Shown here: one piece after another, positions 33,181 through 42,156 of the stretch
Position numbering within the stretch: the first letter of the stretch is position 1
How the letters are laid out: every line of letters starts with the position of its first letter
Assembly (NCBI GenBank): GCA_016865505.2
Contig: AP025252.1
Coordinates: forward strand, 4,359,835-4,423,834
Direction of reading: 5' to 3'
DNA from: Bryobacterales bacterium F-183
GTDB taxonomy: Bacteria > Acidobacteriota > Terriglobia > Bryobacterales > Bryobacteraceae
Length of the DNA: 64,000 nt
The notes under the pieces: generated by a model
Told to the model about the DNA's origin: nothing
The model's database searches: none
The model's input: the letters and a program-made list of their open reading frames with translations, nothing else
Translations under genes and position numbers: made by a program

Positions 33181-34122
33181 TCAGTAGTAGTTGCTCATGT
33201 CCTCCACGTGGCGGAAGGAGCCATTTGAATCCGCATAGGCGGCGGTCTCCTGGATCTTGAGCATGTGGGGCACAGCGTCCAGCAGCGCCTGTTCCAGCTG
33301 TGAGCGGCTGAGGGACGTGCCGTGCGTGTCCCAGAGGTCGATGCCCATCTGCACCGTCTTGTCGTCGAACGGGTCGCTCGCTCCGGCGATGCCACCGAGG
33401 TGGTGCCCTGCCTGCAGGACGGCAGCACTGAAGCCAGCCGCCCGTCCTACAAACCCGTAGTGGACATTCGACCAGATGTCGTAGAAGAACTCGTGCTTGC
33501 TGTCGCCACGGAATGGAAAGTGCATGTCGCCTTTCTTCAGGGCGAGGGTGCGGCGAAGAATCGGCTTGTGGTCCCAGAGTCCTCCGACCTGGACCAGGCT
33601 GGCAAAGATCACGAGTGCGGCGCCCTTGTCGGTAGGAGACCAGCCGGAGTTCAGCGCAGCGAGGTCGGCGACGTCGGTACTCTCGGCGTTGGTGATCATT
33701 TCCTGGTGCATGTAGCCGAGGGCGAGGTCGTAGCGCCAGTAGTTGGGGAAGCGGATGCCGGGACGGATGATCAAACGGCTCCACTTGCGCCAGGGTGGAA
33801 CCCAGACGAGCTTTGGTAAAGGCAGGTAAATGACGCCCGGGTGATCTTTGGACCGGAAGCTGTAGTTGTGCTGGTCCGTGGTGACCTCCGTACAGCCTAC
33901 GTAGTTCTCCAGATACCAGTTGACTTCGAGGGCAGCGTCCTTGTTGTTGGGCGGAAGTGTAGGGTAATTGAAGCGGATGAGTTGCCAGACGTCGATGCCG
34001 CGAGAGGTGGAGTAGTCTTCCCATCGCGTGTTGTCGCGAACCTTGACAGGCTCTGCGTTTTCAGGGACCGGCGGCGATAAAACAGCCGGTTTTCGGATGC
34101 AGTGCGGTTTGATTTTCGCCAT
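33181..34122 (-). CDS. Type-44-like polymorphic toxin with LysM-like N-terminal module
   Basis: 313 residues, no signal peptide. Residues about 44-103 form a compact module: VWQLIRFNYPTLPPNN, VNWYLENYVGCTEVT, then PGVIYLPLP. Residues about 130-265 resemble the polymorphic toxin type 44 domain: ASLVQVGGLWDHKPILR, the His-rich FYDIWSNVHYGFVGRAAGF, QAGHHLGG and DPFDDKTVQMG. The same N-terminal module is in the gene at 37018-38229. Toxins of this class are injected or secreted effectors, often described as predicted nucleases; the activity is not proven. No obvious immunity gene is next to it. The family call rests on motif memory. Confidence 0.7.
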   Translation of the reverse strand: MAKIKPHCIRKPAVLSPPVPENAEPVKVRDNTRWEDYSTSRGIDVWQLIRFNYPTLPPNNKDAALEVNWYLENYVGCTEVTTDQHNYSFRSKDHPGVIYLPLPKLVWVPPWRKWSRLIIRPGIRFPNYWRYDLALGYMHQEMITNAESTDVADLAALNSGWSPTDKGAALVIFASLVQVGGLWDHKPILRRTLALKKGDMHFPFRGDSKHEFFYDIWSNVHYGFVGRAAGFSAAVLQAGHHLGGIAGASDPFDDKTVQMGIDLWDTHGTSLSRSQLEQALLDAVPHMLKIQETAAYADSNGSFRHVEDMSNYY

Positions 34123-34192
34123 CGCGCAAGCATGCTCCTTTGGGTAGGAACGCGCAAACGGGGCGGATTCCAGCTCATGCGAACGGCGTATC

Positions 34193-34256
34193 GGTGACAG
34201 GTACGGTGCCTGTCACCGGAAGCGGCACGGTGCCAGACACGGTGCCAGGCACGCCC
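34193..34256. repeat. Intergenic palindromic repeat related to the 80-bp array
   Basis: GGTGACAGG (34193-34201) pairs with CCTGTCACC (34209-34217), followed by GGCACGGTGCC and GGTGCCAGGCAC palindromes up to 34256. The same GTGCC-GGCAC/GACAGG-CCTGTC building blocks form the core of the array at 18351-18800. It lies between the S9 gene and the toxin gene on the minus strand. Confidence 0.7.
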
Positions 34257-34295
34257 AGACGGAGGGGATAGGGTTTGGGGATAGGCGGAGTGCAG

Positions 34296-36491
34296 CTATT
34301 CCTGGGATGGTTGTAGGGCGCGATCGAAGAACGAGGTCATGAGTTCGTTCAGGTGATTGCGGTACTGCCCGCTGACGCCGTGGGCCTTTTGCGGGTACAC
34401 CATCAGCTCAAAGAGCTTGCCGTTGCGCTGCAGCGCTTCCGTAGCTTGCAGCATGTTTTGGAACAGCACGTTGTCGTCTTCGAAGTTGTGGACTAGCAGC
34501 AGATTGCCTTTGAGGTTGCCGGCCTTGAGCGGGAGGTTGGTTCCTGCATAGCCGTCCGGATTCTGGCTGGGCAGACCCATGTAGCGCTCGGTGTAGATGG
34601 TGTCGTAGTTCTTGAAGTTGGTCACCGGGGCTCCCGAGATGCCCGCCTTGAATACGTCCCCTGCATTGAGCATGGCGTTCAGGGTCATGAAGCCGCCGTA
34701 GCTCCAGCCTTGGATACCAATGCGTGCGGGGTCGACGTAGCCGAGCGAGATCAGGTGCGCGACACCTTCGCGCTGATCTTGGAGTTCGAGTTGACCGAGC
34801 TTGCGGAAGACGGCCGCTTCAAACGCATGGCCGCGATTCGCCGAGCCGCGATTGTCGCACTGCCAGATCACGTAGCCTTTGTGCGCCATCACCTGTTCCC
34901 AGGAAAGGCTCGGTCCGCCGGAGTTGCGTACGGACTGGGCGTGAGGTCCGCCATAGACGCTCACGATCGCTGGATACTTGACGCCGGCCTGGAAGCCCTT
35001 GGGCTTGATGATGCGGGCGTAGATTAACGTACCGTCCTTGGTCTTGAAGCTGGTGAGTTCCGTTGGCAGGATGTCGTACTCGTCGGCGACCTTGCGATCG
35101 GCCTCACGGAAGACGGCGAGTTCTTTGCCGGACTTGTCGTGCAAGGTGGTGCGCGACGGCGAGGTGAGGCTCGAATGGGTGAGCAGGTACGACTCGCAGG
35201 TCGGGCTCATCGACACGGAGTTGGTGCCTTCGAGCGTGGAGAGCTTGGTCTTGCCCGTGCCGTCGAACTTGATCGAGTAGAAATGGCGTTCGAGTGGGCT
35301 GGGGTCGGTGGAGACGTAGTAAATCAGGCCTGCCGCTTCGTCGACGCCTGCGATGCTGTCGACTTGCCACTGGCCTTTGGTGATCTGCACCGGGTCGCGA
35401 CCGTCGGGGCCGTACAGATAGATGTGGCGGAAGCCGTCGCGCTCGCTCATCCAGAGGAAGCGCTTGCCGTCGTTCAGGAACTCGAAGCCCTCGCTCAAGT
35501 TGACCCAGTACGGGTCGGTCTCGCGCAGGATCTCGGCGGGCGCGCCGGTAGCGGGGTTGACCTTCAACAAGTCGAGGCGGTTCTGGATGCGGTTGAGGCG
35601 ATGGACGTAGACGCCTTTGGAATCCGGCGCCCATTTCACACGAGCAATGAGCCAGCTGTCACGGGTGTCGCCCAAGTCCGCCCAACGGGTGCTGCCGCCG
35701 TTTGCCGCGACCACACCGAGACGTACGTCAGCATTGGGGTCACCGGCCTGGGGGTAACGCTCAGGCTCGGCGTAGGCTTTGGTCTTGACGAGTTCGGCGT
35801 GCGGATAGATGGGCAGGCGCGAGACATCGAACTGCAGGTAGGCAATCGACTTCGAATCCGGCGACCACCAGTGGGCGGTGCCGAGGCTCAGCTCTTCCGG
35901 GTACACCCAGTCGAGTTCGCCGTTCAGCAAAGTGGCAGAGCCGTCGCGCGTGAGGCGGGTTTCTTTCTTGGTGGCGATGTCCAGAACATATAGGTCGTGG
36001 TCGCGGCGGAAGGAGACTTTGGTCGCGTCTGGGGAAAGTTTGGGGTCGCGCTCGGAGGCAGCGCTGGCCGTCAGTTGGGTTGCGGAGCCGCCTTCACCGA
36101 CGGGGATCCAGAAGATGTCGCCACCGCTGACGTACAGAATGTTCTTGCCGTCTGCGGACCACTGGATCGGCTGTTCGCGTACGCCGCGATTTTCCCAACC
36201 GAAGGGCGTTGGTTCATCGGCGGCCGGAAGGTCCGGGCGGACGGGCTTGAGTCCTTTGGCGGCGGCGATGGGCTTGGCGGACTTGGACGCTACGGTGTAC
36301 AGCATGAGGTCCTGGCCCTGGCGGTAGATGAAGTGCTTTCCGTCGGGGGACCATACACTCGCGCCACCGCCCATAGCACCGCGTCCGCCGGGCGCTGGAG
36401 CCTTGAGAGCCTCCAGTGTGACCGGCTTTTTCTGCGCCAACAAACTGACTGTGGCAAGGGCGGCGACGGTGATCAGGCGATTGCAAACCAT
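34296..36491 (-). CDS. Secreted S9 (prolyl oligopeptidase/DPP-IV) peptidase
   Basis: 731 residues from ATG 36491, which gives a signal peptide (MVCNRLITVAALATVSLLAQ); the upstream in-frame extension is not signal-like. A beta-propeller (about 40-460: SVWSPDGKHFIYRQGQD, QWSADGKNILYVSGG, WSPDSKSIAYLQF) gates an alpha/beta hydrolase domain. Nucleophile GWSYGGFM lies near residue 597, the Asp in FEDDNVLFQNM and the His in KAHGVSGQYR. It cuts short peptides outside the cytoplasm, often after proline, and probably feeds on extracellular protein. It follows the DinB-like gene on the same strand with 16 bases between them. Confidence 0.92.
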   Translation of the reverse strand: MVCNRLITVAALATVSLLAQKKPVTLEALKAPAPGGRGAMGGGASVWSPDGKHFIYRQGQDLMLYTVASKSAKPIAAAKGLKPVRPDLPAADEPTPFGWENRGVREQPIQWSADGKNILYVSGGDIFWIPVGEGGSATQLTASAASERDPKLSPDATKVSFRRDHDLYVLDIATKKETRLTRDGSATLLNGELDWVYPEELSLGTAHWWSPDSKSIAYLQFDVSRLPIYPHAELVKTKAYAEPERYPQAGDPNADVRLGVVAANGGSTRWADLGDTRDSWLIARVKWAPDSKGVYVHRLNRIQNRLDLLKVNPATGAPAEILRETDPYWVNLSEGFEFLNDGKRFLWMSERDGFRHIYLYGPDGRDPVQITKGQWQVDSIAGVDEAAGLIYYVSTDPSPLERHFYSIKFDGTGKTKLSTLEGTNSVSMSPTCESYLLTHSSLTSPSRTTLHDKSGKELAVFREADRKVADEYDILPTELTSFKTKDGTLIYARIIKPKGFQAGVKYPAIVSVYGGPHAQSVRNSGGPSLSWEQVMAHKGYVIWQCDNRGSANRGHAFEAAVFRKLGQLELQDQREGVAHLISLGYVDPARIGIQGWSYGGFMTLNAMLNAGDVFKAGISGAPVTNFKNYDTIYTERYMGLPSQNPDGYAGTNLPLKAGNLKGNLLLVHNFEDDNVLFQNMLQATEALQRNGKLFELMVYPQKAHGVSGQYRNHLNELMTSFFDRALQPSQE

Positions 36492-36507
36492 TCTGGCAAA
36501 TTGTAAC

Positions 36508-37002
36508 TTACAGGCCTTTTGGCAAGAGCTTTGTGAGCAGTGCGATTTGTCCCAAATGGCGCTGGGTGTGTTCCGAAAGATGAATGATGAGTCCTGCGAC
36601 GGTGGTAGGCAGTTGCTTGCGCCCGATGCCGCGAGAATCAAGGTAACGGTCGGCAGGAATCGCGCGGACCTGGGCTTCGACACGCTCGAAGACATCTTCG
36701 AGGTGCGTCAGGAGGTTTTCCAGTGGCGCGCCGGGATCGTGCTCGGACTGAAGGTACGCGAGTTGTTCCGGGGAGAGCATGCGGGCGTCGAGGTACGTGG
36801 CGAGACGGTCCACACTTCCCGCGATGTGGCGGAGATGGAAGCCGATGCTGTGCTTGGTGCCCGCAAAGGTCTGCCAGGTTTGCTCTGTGGTGAGGTCGCG
36901 CGGCAGTTCTTCGCGGGCTTGCTGGAAGGTATAGAGAAGATGCGCGGCGACGGGGTGTAGACCGTCGATGGGTCCGCGCATCCATGGTTCATGCTGATTC
37001 AC
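36508..37002 (-). CDS. DinB/YfiT-type four-helix protein
   Basis: 164 residues from a GTG at 37002 (MNQHEPWMRGPIDG). The fold is recognised by HLRHIAGSVDRLATYL (about 56-71) and HLSEHTQRHLGQIALL (about 140-155), whose His residues form a metal-binding three-His site. The family includes thiol-S-transferases and stress proteins; most are unassigned. It begins 15 bases after the stop of the LysM-like gene and is followed by the S9 peptidase, which suggests a three-gene transcript. Confidence 0.85.
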   Translation of the reverse strand: MNQHEPWMRGPIDGLHPVAAHLLYTFQQAREELPRDLTTEQTWQTFAGTKHSIGFHLRHIAGSVDRLATYLDARMLSPEQLAYLQSEHDPGAPLENLLTHLEDVFERVEAQVRAIPADRYLDSRGIGRKQLPTTVAGLIIHLSEHTQRHLGQIALLTKLLPKGL

Positions 37003-37017
37003 AGCTCTACGGTACTG

Positions 37018-38229
37018 CTAAACGCTGATGATGGTGGTGAAGCTGCGGCGCTTTCCATTGCGAATCACGGAAGGGCAGATGGACAGATCGGGCGTTTGGT
37101 ACAACGCGACGCCGCCTCCGATGGGATGTAGCGGACGGAGGGAGAGCTGCCAATCGAGCGCACCGGGACGGCCGTAGACGAGCGATGGTTCGGTGAAGAT
37201 ACGGTTGCCCAATGTTCCCGAGTGGGGCGGGCGCTTGAAAGCATTCTTGATCGCGAAGGAGAAGCTGCCGCCGGTCATGGTGCACTGGACGTGCTTTTCA
37301 CCCCAGTCTTCGGGGTTGAAGAGATCGCTGCGGAAGCGGTAGTAATCGCTGCTGGTGGTGAACGACCCGCTGTCGTCGTTCAGGAAGCCGCCGCCTTTGA
37401 GGACAAGGTCCACCTCCCAGGCGTAGTGGGTATCGGCAGGCTCGTCGTACGACATGGCGAGGTAGCCGGTGATGAGGCGGCAGTTCAACAGGAACTCCGC
37501 CGCGTCGAGCCAAGGAGAGGCTTTGCCGAAGGCGCGGAGGATGCTGCGTAACGGCTTGGCGAAGCGGCGGAGACGGGCCACCTTGCGAAGCTGGTCGGTA
37601 GTCCACTCGCGGCCGCTCTTGCCGATCTCTTCGTCGATGATGTCCAGAAGTTCACCGGCTTTGGAACCTCCGCCGACAGACTTTGCGATGTCGTCGAGCG
37701 CGGAGAAAAGTCCGTCCTCATAGTTGAGGCGAGCCCACATCTTGACGCCTTTCACGGTGGATGTCGGGGTCGGCTTTGGCTTGGGTTTGGGGGCTTCCGT
37801 TGGGATATAAATCTTGCCGGCACGCTTCGGCACCAAGCCGTACTTGGGACTGCGCGATGTCGCGTCGTGATTGCTGAAGCGGCGGTTCTGACGATTCTCC
37901 GTGGCGTGATAGCAGCCGGTGATGTTCAACAAATACCAATTGACGTATTCAGGGGTAACAGTTCCAAAGTTGAAGTAAATGAGGGCGCGTGCGTTGACCA
38001 AAGGTTCGTCGAAGCCGTCGAGGAGTTCTGGAGGGACGCTGGGAATGAACTTTTTAAGGGCTGCGGCGTAATCGGGACGGTTGGCAATGCTAATGAGGTT
38101 TTCGCCTTCTTTGACGCTGTGGACGATGCTTGGTTCAGGCGGGTGATTCGGGTTTACTGCAAAGGCTTCGGGTGATTCGATCTCGCAGTTTTTAACGAGT
38201 GCAACAGGGGTTTCGAGTTTTTCCAACAT
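37018..38229 (-). CDS. Protein with LysM-like delivery module and unknown C-terminal domain
   Basis: 403 residues from ATG 38229 (MLEKLETPVALVKN). The open frame continues far upstream only because it crosses the formate dehydrogenase gene in antisense. A LysM-like region (about 34-143: HSVKEGENLISIANRPD, ALIYFNFGTVTPEYVNWYL, NITGCYHAT, GKIYIPTE) is followed by a Pro/Lys linker (KPKPKPTPT), a helical middle (about 165-265) and a C-terminal part (about 290-403) with no family I know. The module is the same as in the type-44 toxin, so this is probably a second effector of the same kind. The DinB gene starts 15 bases downstream and could be its partner. Confidence 0.65.
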   Translation of the reverse strand: MLEKLETPVALVKNCEIESPEAFAVNPNHPPEPSIVHSVKEGENLISIANRPDYAAALKKFIPSVPPELLDGFDEPLVNARALIYFNFGTVTPEYVNWYLLNITGCYHATENRQNRRFSNHDATSRSPKYGLVPKRAGKIYIPTEAPKPKPKPTPTSTVKGVKMWARLNYEDGLFSALDDIAKSVGGGSKAGELLDIIDEEIGKSGREWTTDQLRKVARLRRFAKPLRSILRAFGKASPWLDAAEFLLNCRLITGYLAMSYDEPADTHYAWEVDLVLKGGGFLNDDSGSFTTSSDYYRFRSDLFNPEDWGEKHVQCTMTGGSFSFAIKNAFKRPPHSGTLGNRIFTEPSLVYGRPGALDWQLSLRPLHPIGGGVALYQTPDLSICPSVIRNGKRRSFTTIISV

Positions 38230-38328
38230 AGAAAAGTGACCACACTGGAGCGAGCGGAATCGATGCGCGAAACTGGTCAGGCCGAGAAACTTTTTTTCAG
38301 TTTTTGGCATGGCGCTATGACATGATGG

Positions 38329-41300
38329 ATGCCGGACGACATCATGGATATCTCCAGACGCAATATGCTGCGGACCGCACTGGCGGCAGGCGCCGTGGAA
38401 AGCGCCACAGCCGCTACGACGGAGCAGGGCAAAGATACCGGCGTAGTGAAGGAACTCAAGATCGCGCGGACCACGCAGTCCCACTCGATTTGCCCGTACT
38501 GCGCGGTGGGTTGTAGCGTCACCATCCACACGATCGGTGATAAGGCTCACAATGTGAAGCCTGCGGTGGTCCACATTGAAGGCGACCCAACATCGCCGAT
38601 CAATCGCGGCACACTGTGTCCCAAGGGTGTGGGGTTGAAAGAATTCGTCACGTCGGACCGGCGTTTGAAGCATGTGCTGCATCGCGCGCCGGGTGCGACG
38701 GAGTGGAAAGAGATGAGCTGGGATGAAGCTGTGCCACGCATGGCTCGCCTCATCAAAGATTCCCGCGACCGCAACTTTGAAGAGAACGACGCGCAGGGAC
38801 GTACGGTGAATCGCTGGACCAATACAGCGCTCATTGGCGGGTGTACGGATACCAATGAGGTGAACTTTCTCATCAGCCGGTTCCGCTTCGGCCTGGGCAT
38901 ACTGCCTTACGAGAACCAAAGCCGGCTTTGACACGGCCCCACGGTGGTCAGTTTGGCCGCCACGTTTGGTAGGGGCGCGATGACGAATGGCTGGACGGAT
39001 GTCAAAAATGCCGACGTCATCCTGGTGATGGGTGGCAACCCTGCCGAGAACCATCCAGTGGGCTTCCGCTTTGTGATGGAAGCCAAGCGCAAGCGCAAAG
39101 CAAAGCTGGTGTGCGTGGATCCGCGATTCCACCGTACGGCAGCCGTTGCCGATTGCTATACGCCGATTCGTTCCGGCACTGATATCGCGTTTCTGGGCGG
39201 GCTGATCCATCACGCCTTGTCGAAGGGTTTGTATCAGGCCGAATACGTCCGGCAGCATACGAACGCAACGTTTCTGGTAACCGAAGGCTTTGGGTTCGAG
39301 GACGGCCACTTTACGGGCTGGAACGCCGAGACCAAGACCTACGACAAGGCGACCTGGCAGTACGAACTGGACGGTAGCGGCTTTGCGAAGGTGGACCCGT
39401 CGATGGAACATCCGCGGTCGGTGTTCCAACTGATGCGGAAGCATTATTCGCGGTACACGCCGGAGATGGTGTCGCAGATTTGCGGCTGTACGCCCGAGGA
39501 GTTTTTGAAGACCGCCGACATCGTGTGTTCGGCATCGGCGGAAGGCAAGACCGGCACAGTGCTGTACGCACTGGGGTGGACGCAGCACTCGCATTCCGTA
39601 CAGTTGATCCACACGGCGGCGATGGTGCAGTTGCTGATGGGCAACATCGGGATGCCGGGCGGTGGCGTCAACGCGCAGCGCGGACATGCGAACATCCAGG
39701 GCGCGACGGACATGGGTAGCTGGAATAATCTGCCCGGGTATTTGAAGCTGCCTCGCGCAGGGCAGGAGGACCTGGCGGCGTATCTGAAGGTGAATACGCC
39801 CAAGGCTCTGCGTCCGAATTCGCTCAACTACTGGGGCAATACGCCGAAGTTCATGACGAGCTTGCTGAAGGCTTTTTATGGAGATCGAGCAACGAAGGAG
39901 AACGGCTTCGGGTACGGCTGGCTGCCTCGCGCGGATGAGAAGGCGAGCCACGCCTGGGGATCGTTCTTCGACGAGATGGCCAACGGCAAGATGGACGGCC
40001 TGATCAGCTTTGGCATGAATCCGGTGGCGAACGGGCCGAATACGGCAAAGATGCTCACCGGGTTGTCGAAGCTGAAGTGGCTGATTGTGGCGGAAAACTT
40101 TGAGACGGAGACCGCGTCGTTCTGGAAGGCAAAGCAGTTGGGCAGCAAGTTCCAGCATGCGGCGCTCGATCCGTCGGCGATCCAGACGGAGTGCTTCCTG
40201 CTGCCGGCGTCGTGCTTTGCGGAGAAGGACGGGGCGTTTGTGAACTCGTCGCGCTGGCTGCAGTGGAAAGAAGCGGCAGTCGATCCACCAGGACACGCGC
40301 TGCGCGATCAGGACATTGTGGCGCGGCTGTTTTTGGCGGTGCAGGAGCTGTATCGCAAAGAGGGCGGCAAGGGTACGGAGTCGCTGCTGGCGATGCAGTG
40401 GCCGTACGCGACGCCGTTAACGCCGTCGCTGTCGGAGGTGGCGCGTGAGGTGAACGGGCGCGACCTGACCACCGGCAAGCAGATCAACGGATTTGGCGAG
40501 CTGAAGGACGACGGGTCCACCTCGTGCGGCTGTTGGATTTACGCGGGGTCCTGGACGGAAGCTGGCAACATGATGTCGCGCCGGGGGCAGGATGATCCGA
40601 CGGGGTTGGGGCTGTTTCCGACGTACAGTTGGTCCTGGCCGGCGAACCGGCGCATTCTTTATAACCGTGCATCCGCGGATGCGAAGGGCAAGCCTTGGGA
40701 CGCGACACGCGCGCCGCTGAAGTGGGACGGCATGCGGTGGTCCGGCGATGTCCCGGATTACAAGGGGGACGCGGCGCCCGATGCCTTGGGAGCGTTCATC
40801 ATGCTGCCCGAGGGTGCTGCTAAGTTTTTCGCAGCGGATCTGGTAGAGGGTCCATTTCCGGAGCATTATGAGCCGGTGGAGTCGCCTGTCGCGAATCCGC
40901 TGCATCCCAATGTGAGCTCGAACCCGTCGGCCAAGGTGTTCCATGGTGAACGCGACAAGATGGGTACGGCGGAAGAGTTCCCGTACGTCGGCATCACGTA
41001 CCGGTTGACCGAGCACTTCCATTACTGGACCAAACATACGCAGGCGAGTTCGGAGATCCAGTCGAACTTCTTTGTGGAGGTTCCCGATGGACTGGCGCAG
41101 GAGAAGGGAATCCGCACAGGCGATTTGGTGAAAGTACGGTCCGCGCGCGGGTTTGTGGAAGGTCCTGCGTTGGTGACCAAGCGGCTGAAAGGACTGAAGG
41201 CCGGTGGCAAGATGGTGTACCAGGTGGGGCTGCCGATCCACTGGGGTTTTGTGGGCAAAGTGACGGGTCCGCTGATCAATAATCTGACCGCGTCGGTGTA

Positions 41301-41361
41301 CGACCCGAATTCCGGGACGCCTGAGTACAAGGGCTTTCTGGTGAGCCTGGAGAAAGCATAG
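38329..41361 (+). CDS. fdnG: Formate dehydrogenase-N alpha subunit, selenocysteine-containing
   Basis: 1010 residues if the in-frame TGA at 38929-38931 is read as selenocysteine (residue 201). The sequence around it, NQSRL-Sec-HGPTVVSLAATFGR, matches the active site of FdnG/FdoG. A twin-arginine signal (SRRNML) and a [4Fe-4S] motif CPYCAVGC/LCPKG precede it; molybdopterin-binding segments (AMTNGWTDVKNADV, VMGGNPAENHPVGF, GMNPVANGPN) and the C-terminal domain follow. The enzyme oxidises formate to carbon dioxide in the periplasm and passes electrons to the beta and gamma subunits. ATG 38344 is an alternative start. Without Sec the product would be a 200-residue stump. Confidence 0.95.
38929..38961 (+). 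promoter_or_regulatory. UGA selenocysteine codon and bacterial-type SECIS hairpin
   Basis: TGA at 38929-38931, an 18-base gap, then stem GGTGGTC (38943-38949), loop AGTTT (38950-38954) and GGCCGCC (38955-38961). The apical loop begins 18 bases after the TGA, the spacing I recall for E. coli fdhF and fdnG. In bacteria SelB binds such a hairpin to insert selenocysteine. Confidence 0.85.
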
Positions 41362-42156
41362 ATGATCGTCGCAAAGCTGATTGATACATCGCTGTGCATT
41401 GGCTGTAAAGCGTGCGAGGTGGCGTGCCAGGAATGGAACGACCAGGAGTTCAAGCCGCAACCTGAGTTCCTGGGTACGTACCAGACGCAGCCTGAGCTAA
41501 GCCACAACTTTTGGAACCTGATCAAGTTCAACGAAATTGAGCAGGACAACAAGATGGTGGCTTGGAACATGTCCAAGTACCAGTGCATGCACTGCGCCGA
41601 TGCCGGATGCATGAAGGCGTGTCCGGCACCGGGTGCCATCATCCGGCATGCCAACGGCACGGTGGACTTTGTCCATGACAAGTGCGTCGGATGCGGGTAC
41701 TGCATTACGGGGTGTCCGTTCGATGTGCCGAGGCTGAGTCCTAAGGACAATAAGGTGTACAAATGTACGCTGTGCTCGGATCGTACGGCGGTGGGGCTGG
41801 AGCCGGCCTGCATCAAGACGTGCCCCACCAACTGCCTGACCTTTGGCGAACGCGACGATCTGCTGTTTCAGGCCGAGGCGCGCGCGAAGGAACTGCAGAG
41901 CGACGGGCATACGTCGGCTGGTGTGTACAACCCGGCGGGCGTGGGCGGCACGAATGTCCTGTATGTCCTGAAGGATGCGTCGAAGCCCGAGCAGTACGGC
42001 TTGCCGAAAGATCCCACGATTCCCTGGACGGTGAGCCTGTGGAAGGGTCCGCTGAAGGCGCTGGGTACGATGGCTCTGGCAGGTGGCGTACTGGGTGCGT
42101 TCTTCCACTACCTGAAGTTCGGTCCGCAGCAGGAGGAGGCTCCGGATGAAGATTGA
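41362..42156 (+). CDS. fdnH: Formate dehydrogenase-N beta subunit (4 x [4Fe-4S])
   Basis: 264 residues, starting directly after the fdnG stop. Four cysteine clusters are visible: CIGCKACEVAC (residue 12 on), CMHCADAGCMKACP, CVGCGYCITGCP and CTLCSDR with CIKTCP. These carry electrons from the catalytic subunit to the cytochrome. A C-terminal membrane helix (about 232-253, LGTMALAGGVLGAFFHYL) anchors it in the membrane from the periplasm. The last 11 bases overlap fdnI. Confidence 0.95.
   Translation: MIVAKLIDTSLCIGCKACEVACQEWNDQEFKPQPEFLGTYQTQPELSHNFWNLIKFNEIEQDNKMVAWNMSKYQCMHCADAGCMKACPAPGAIIRHANGTVDFVHDKCVGCGYCITGCPFDVPRLSPKDNKVYKCTLCSDRTAVGLEPACIKTCPTNCLTFGERDDLLFQAEARAKELQSDGHTSAGVYNPAGVGGTNVLYVLKDASKPEQYGLPKDPTIPWTVSLWKGPLKALGTMALAGGVLGAFFHYLKFGPQQEEAPDED

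Noticed and set aside
38929..38931. Frameshift or nonsense mutation in the formate dehydrogenase gene
   Set aside because: The same frame continues after TGA at the exact Sec position of the family with a SECIS-like hairpin, so a mutation is less likely than selenocysteine.
38230..40296. Very long minus-strand open frame running upstream of the module protein through the formate dehydrogenase gene
   Set aside because: The part beyond 38229 is antisense to fdnG, whose protein is well conserved; the composition is Arg/His/Gln-rich as expected of an antisense frame.
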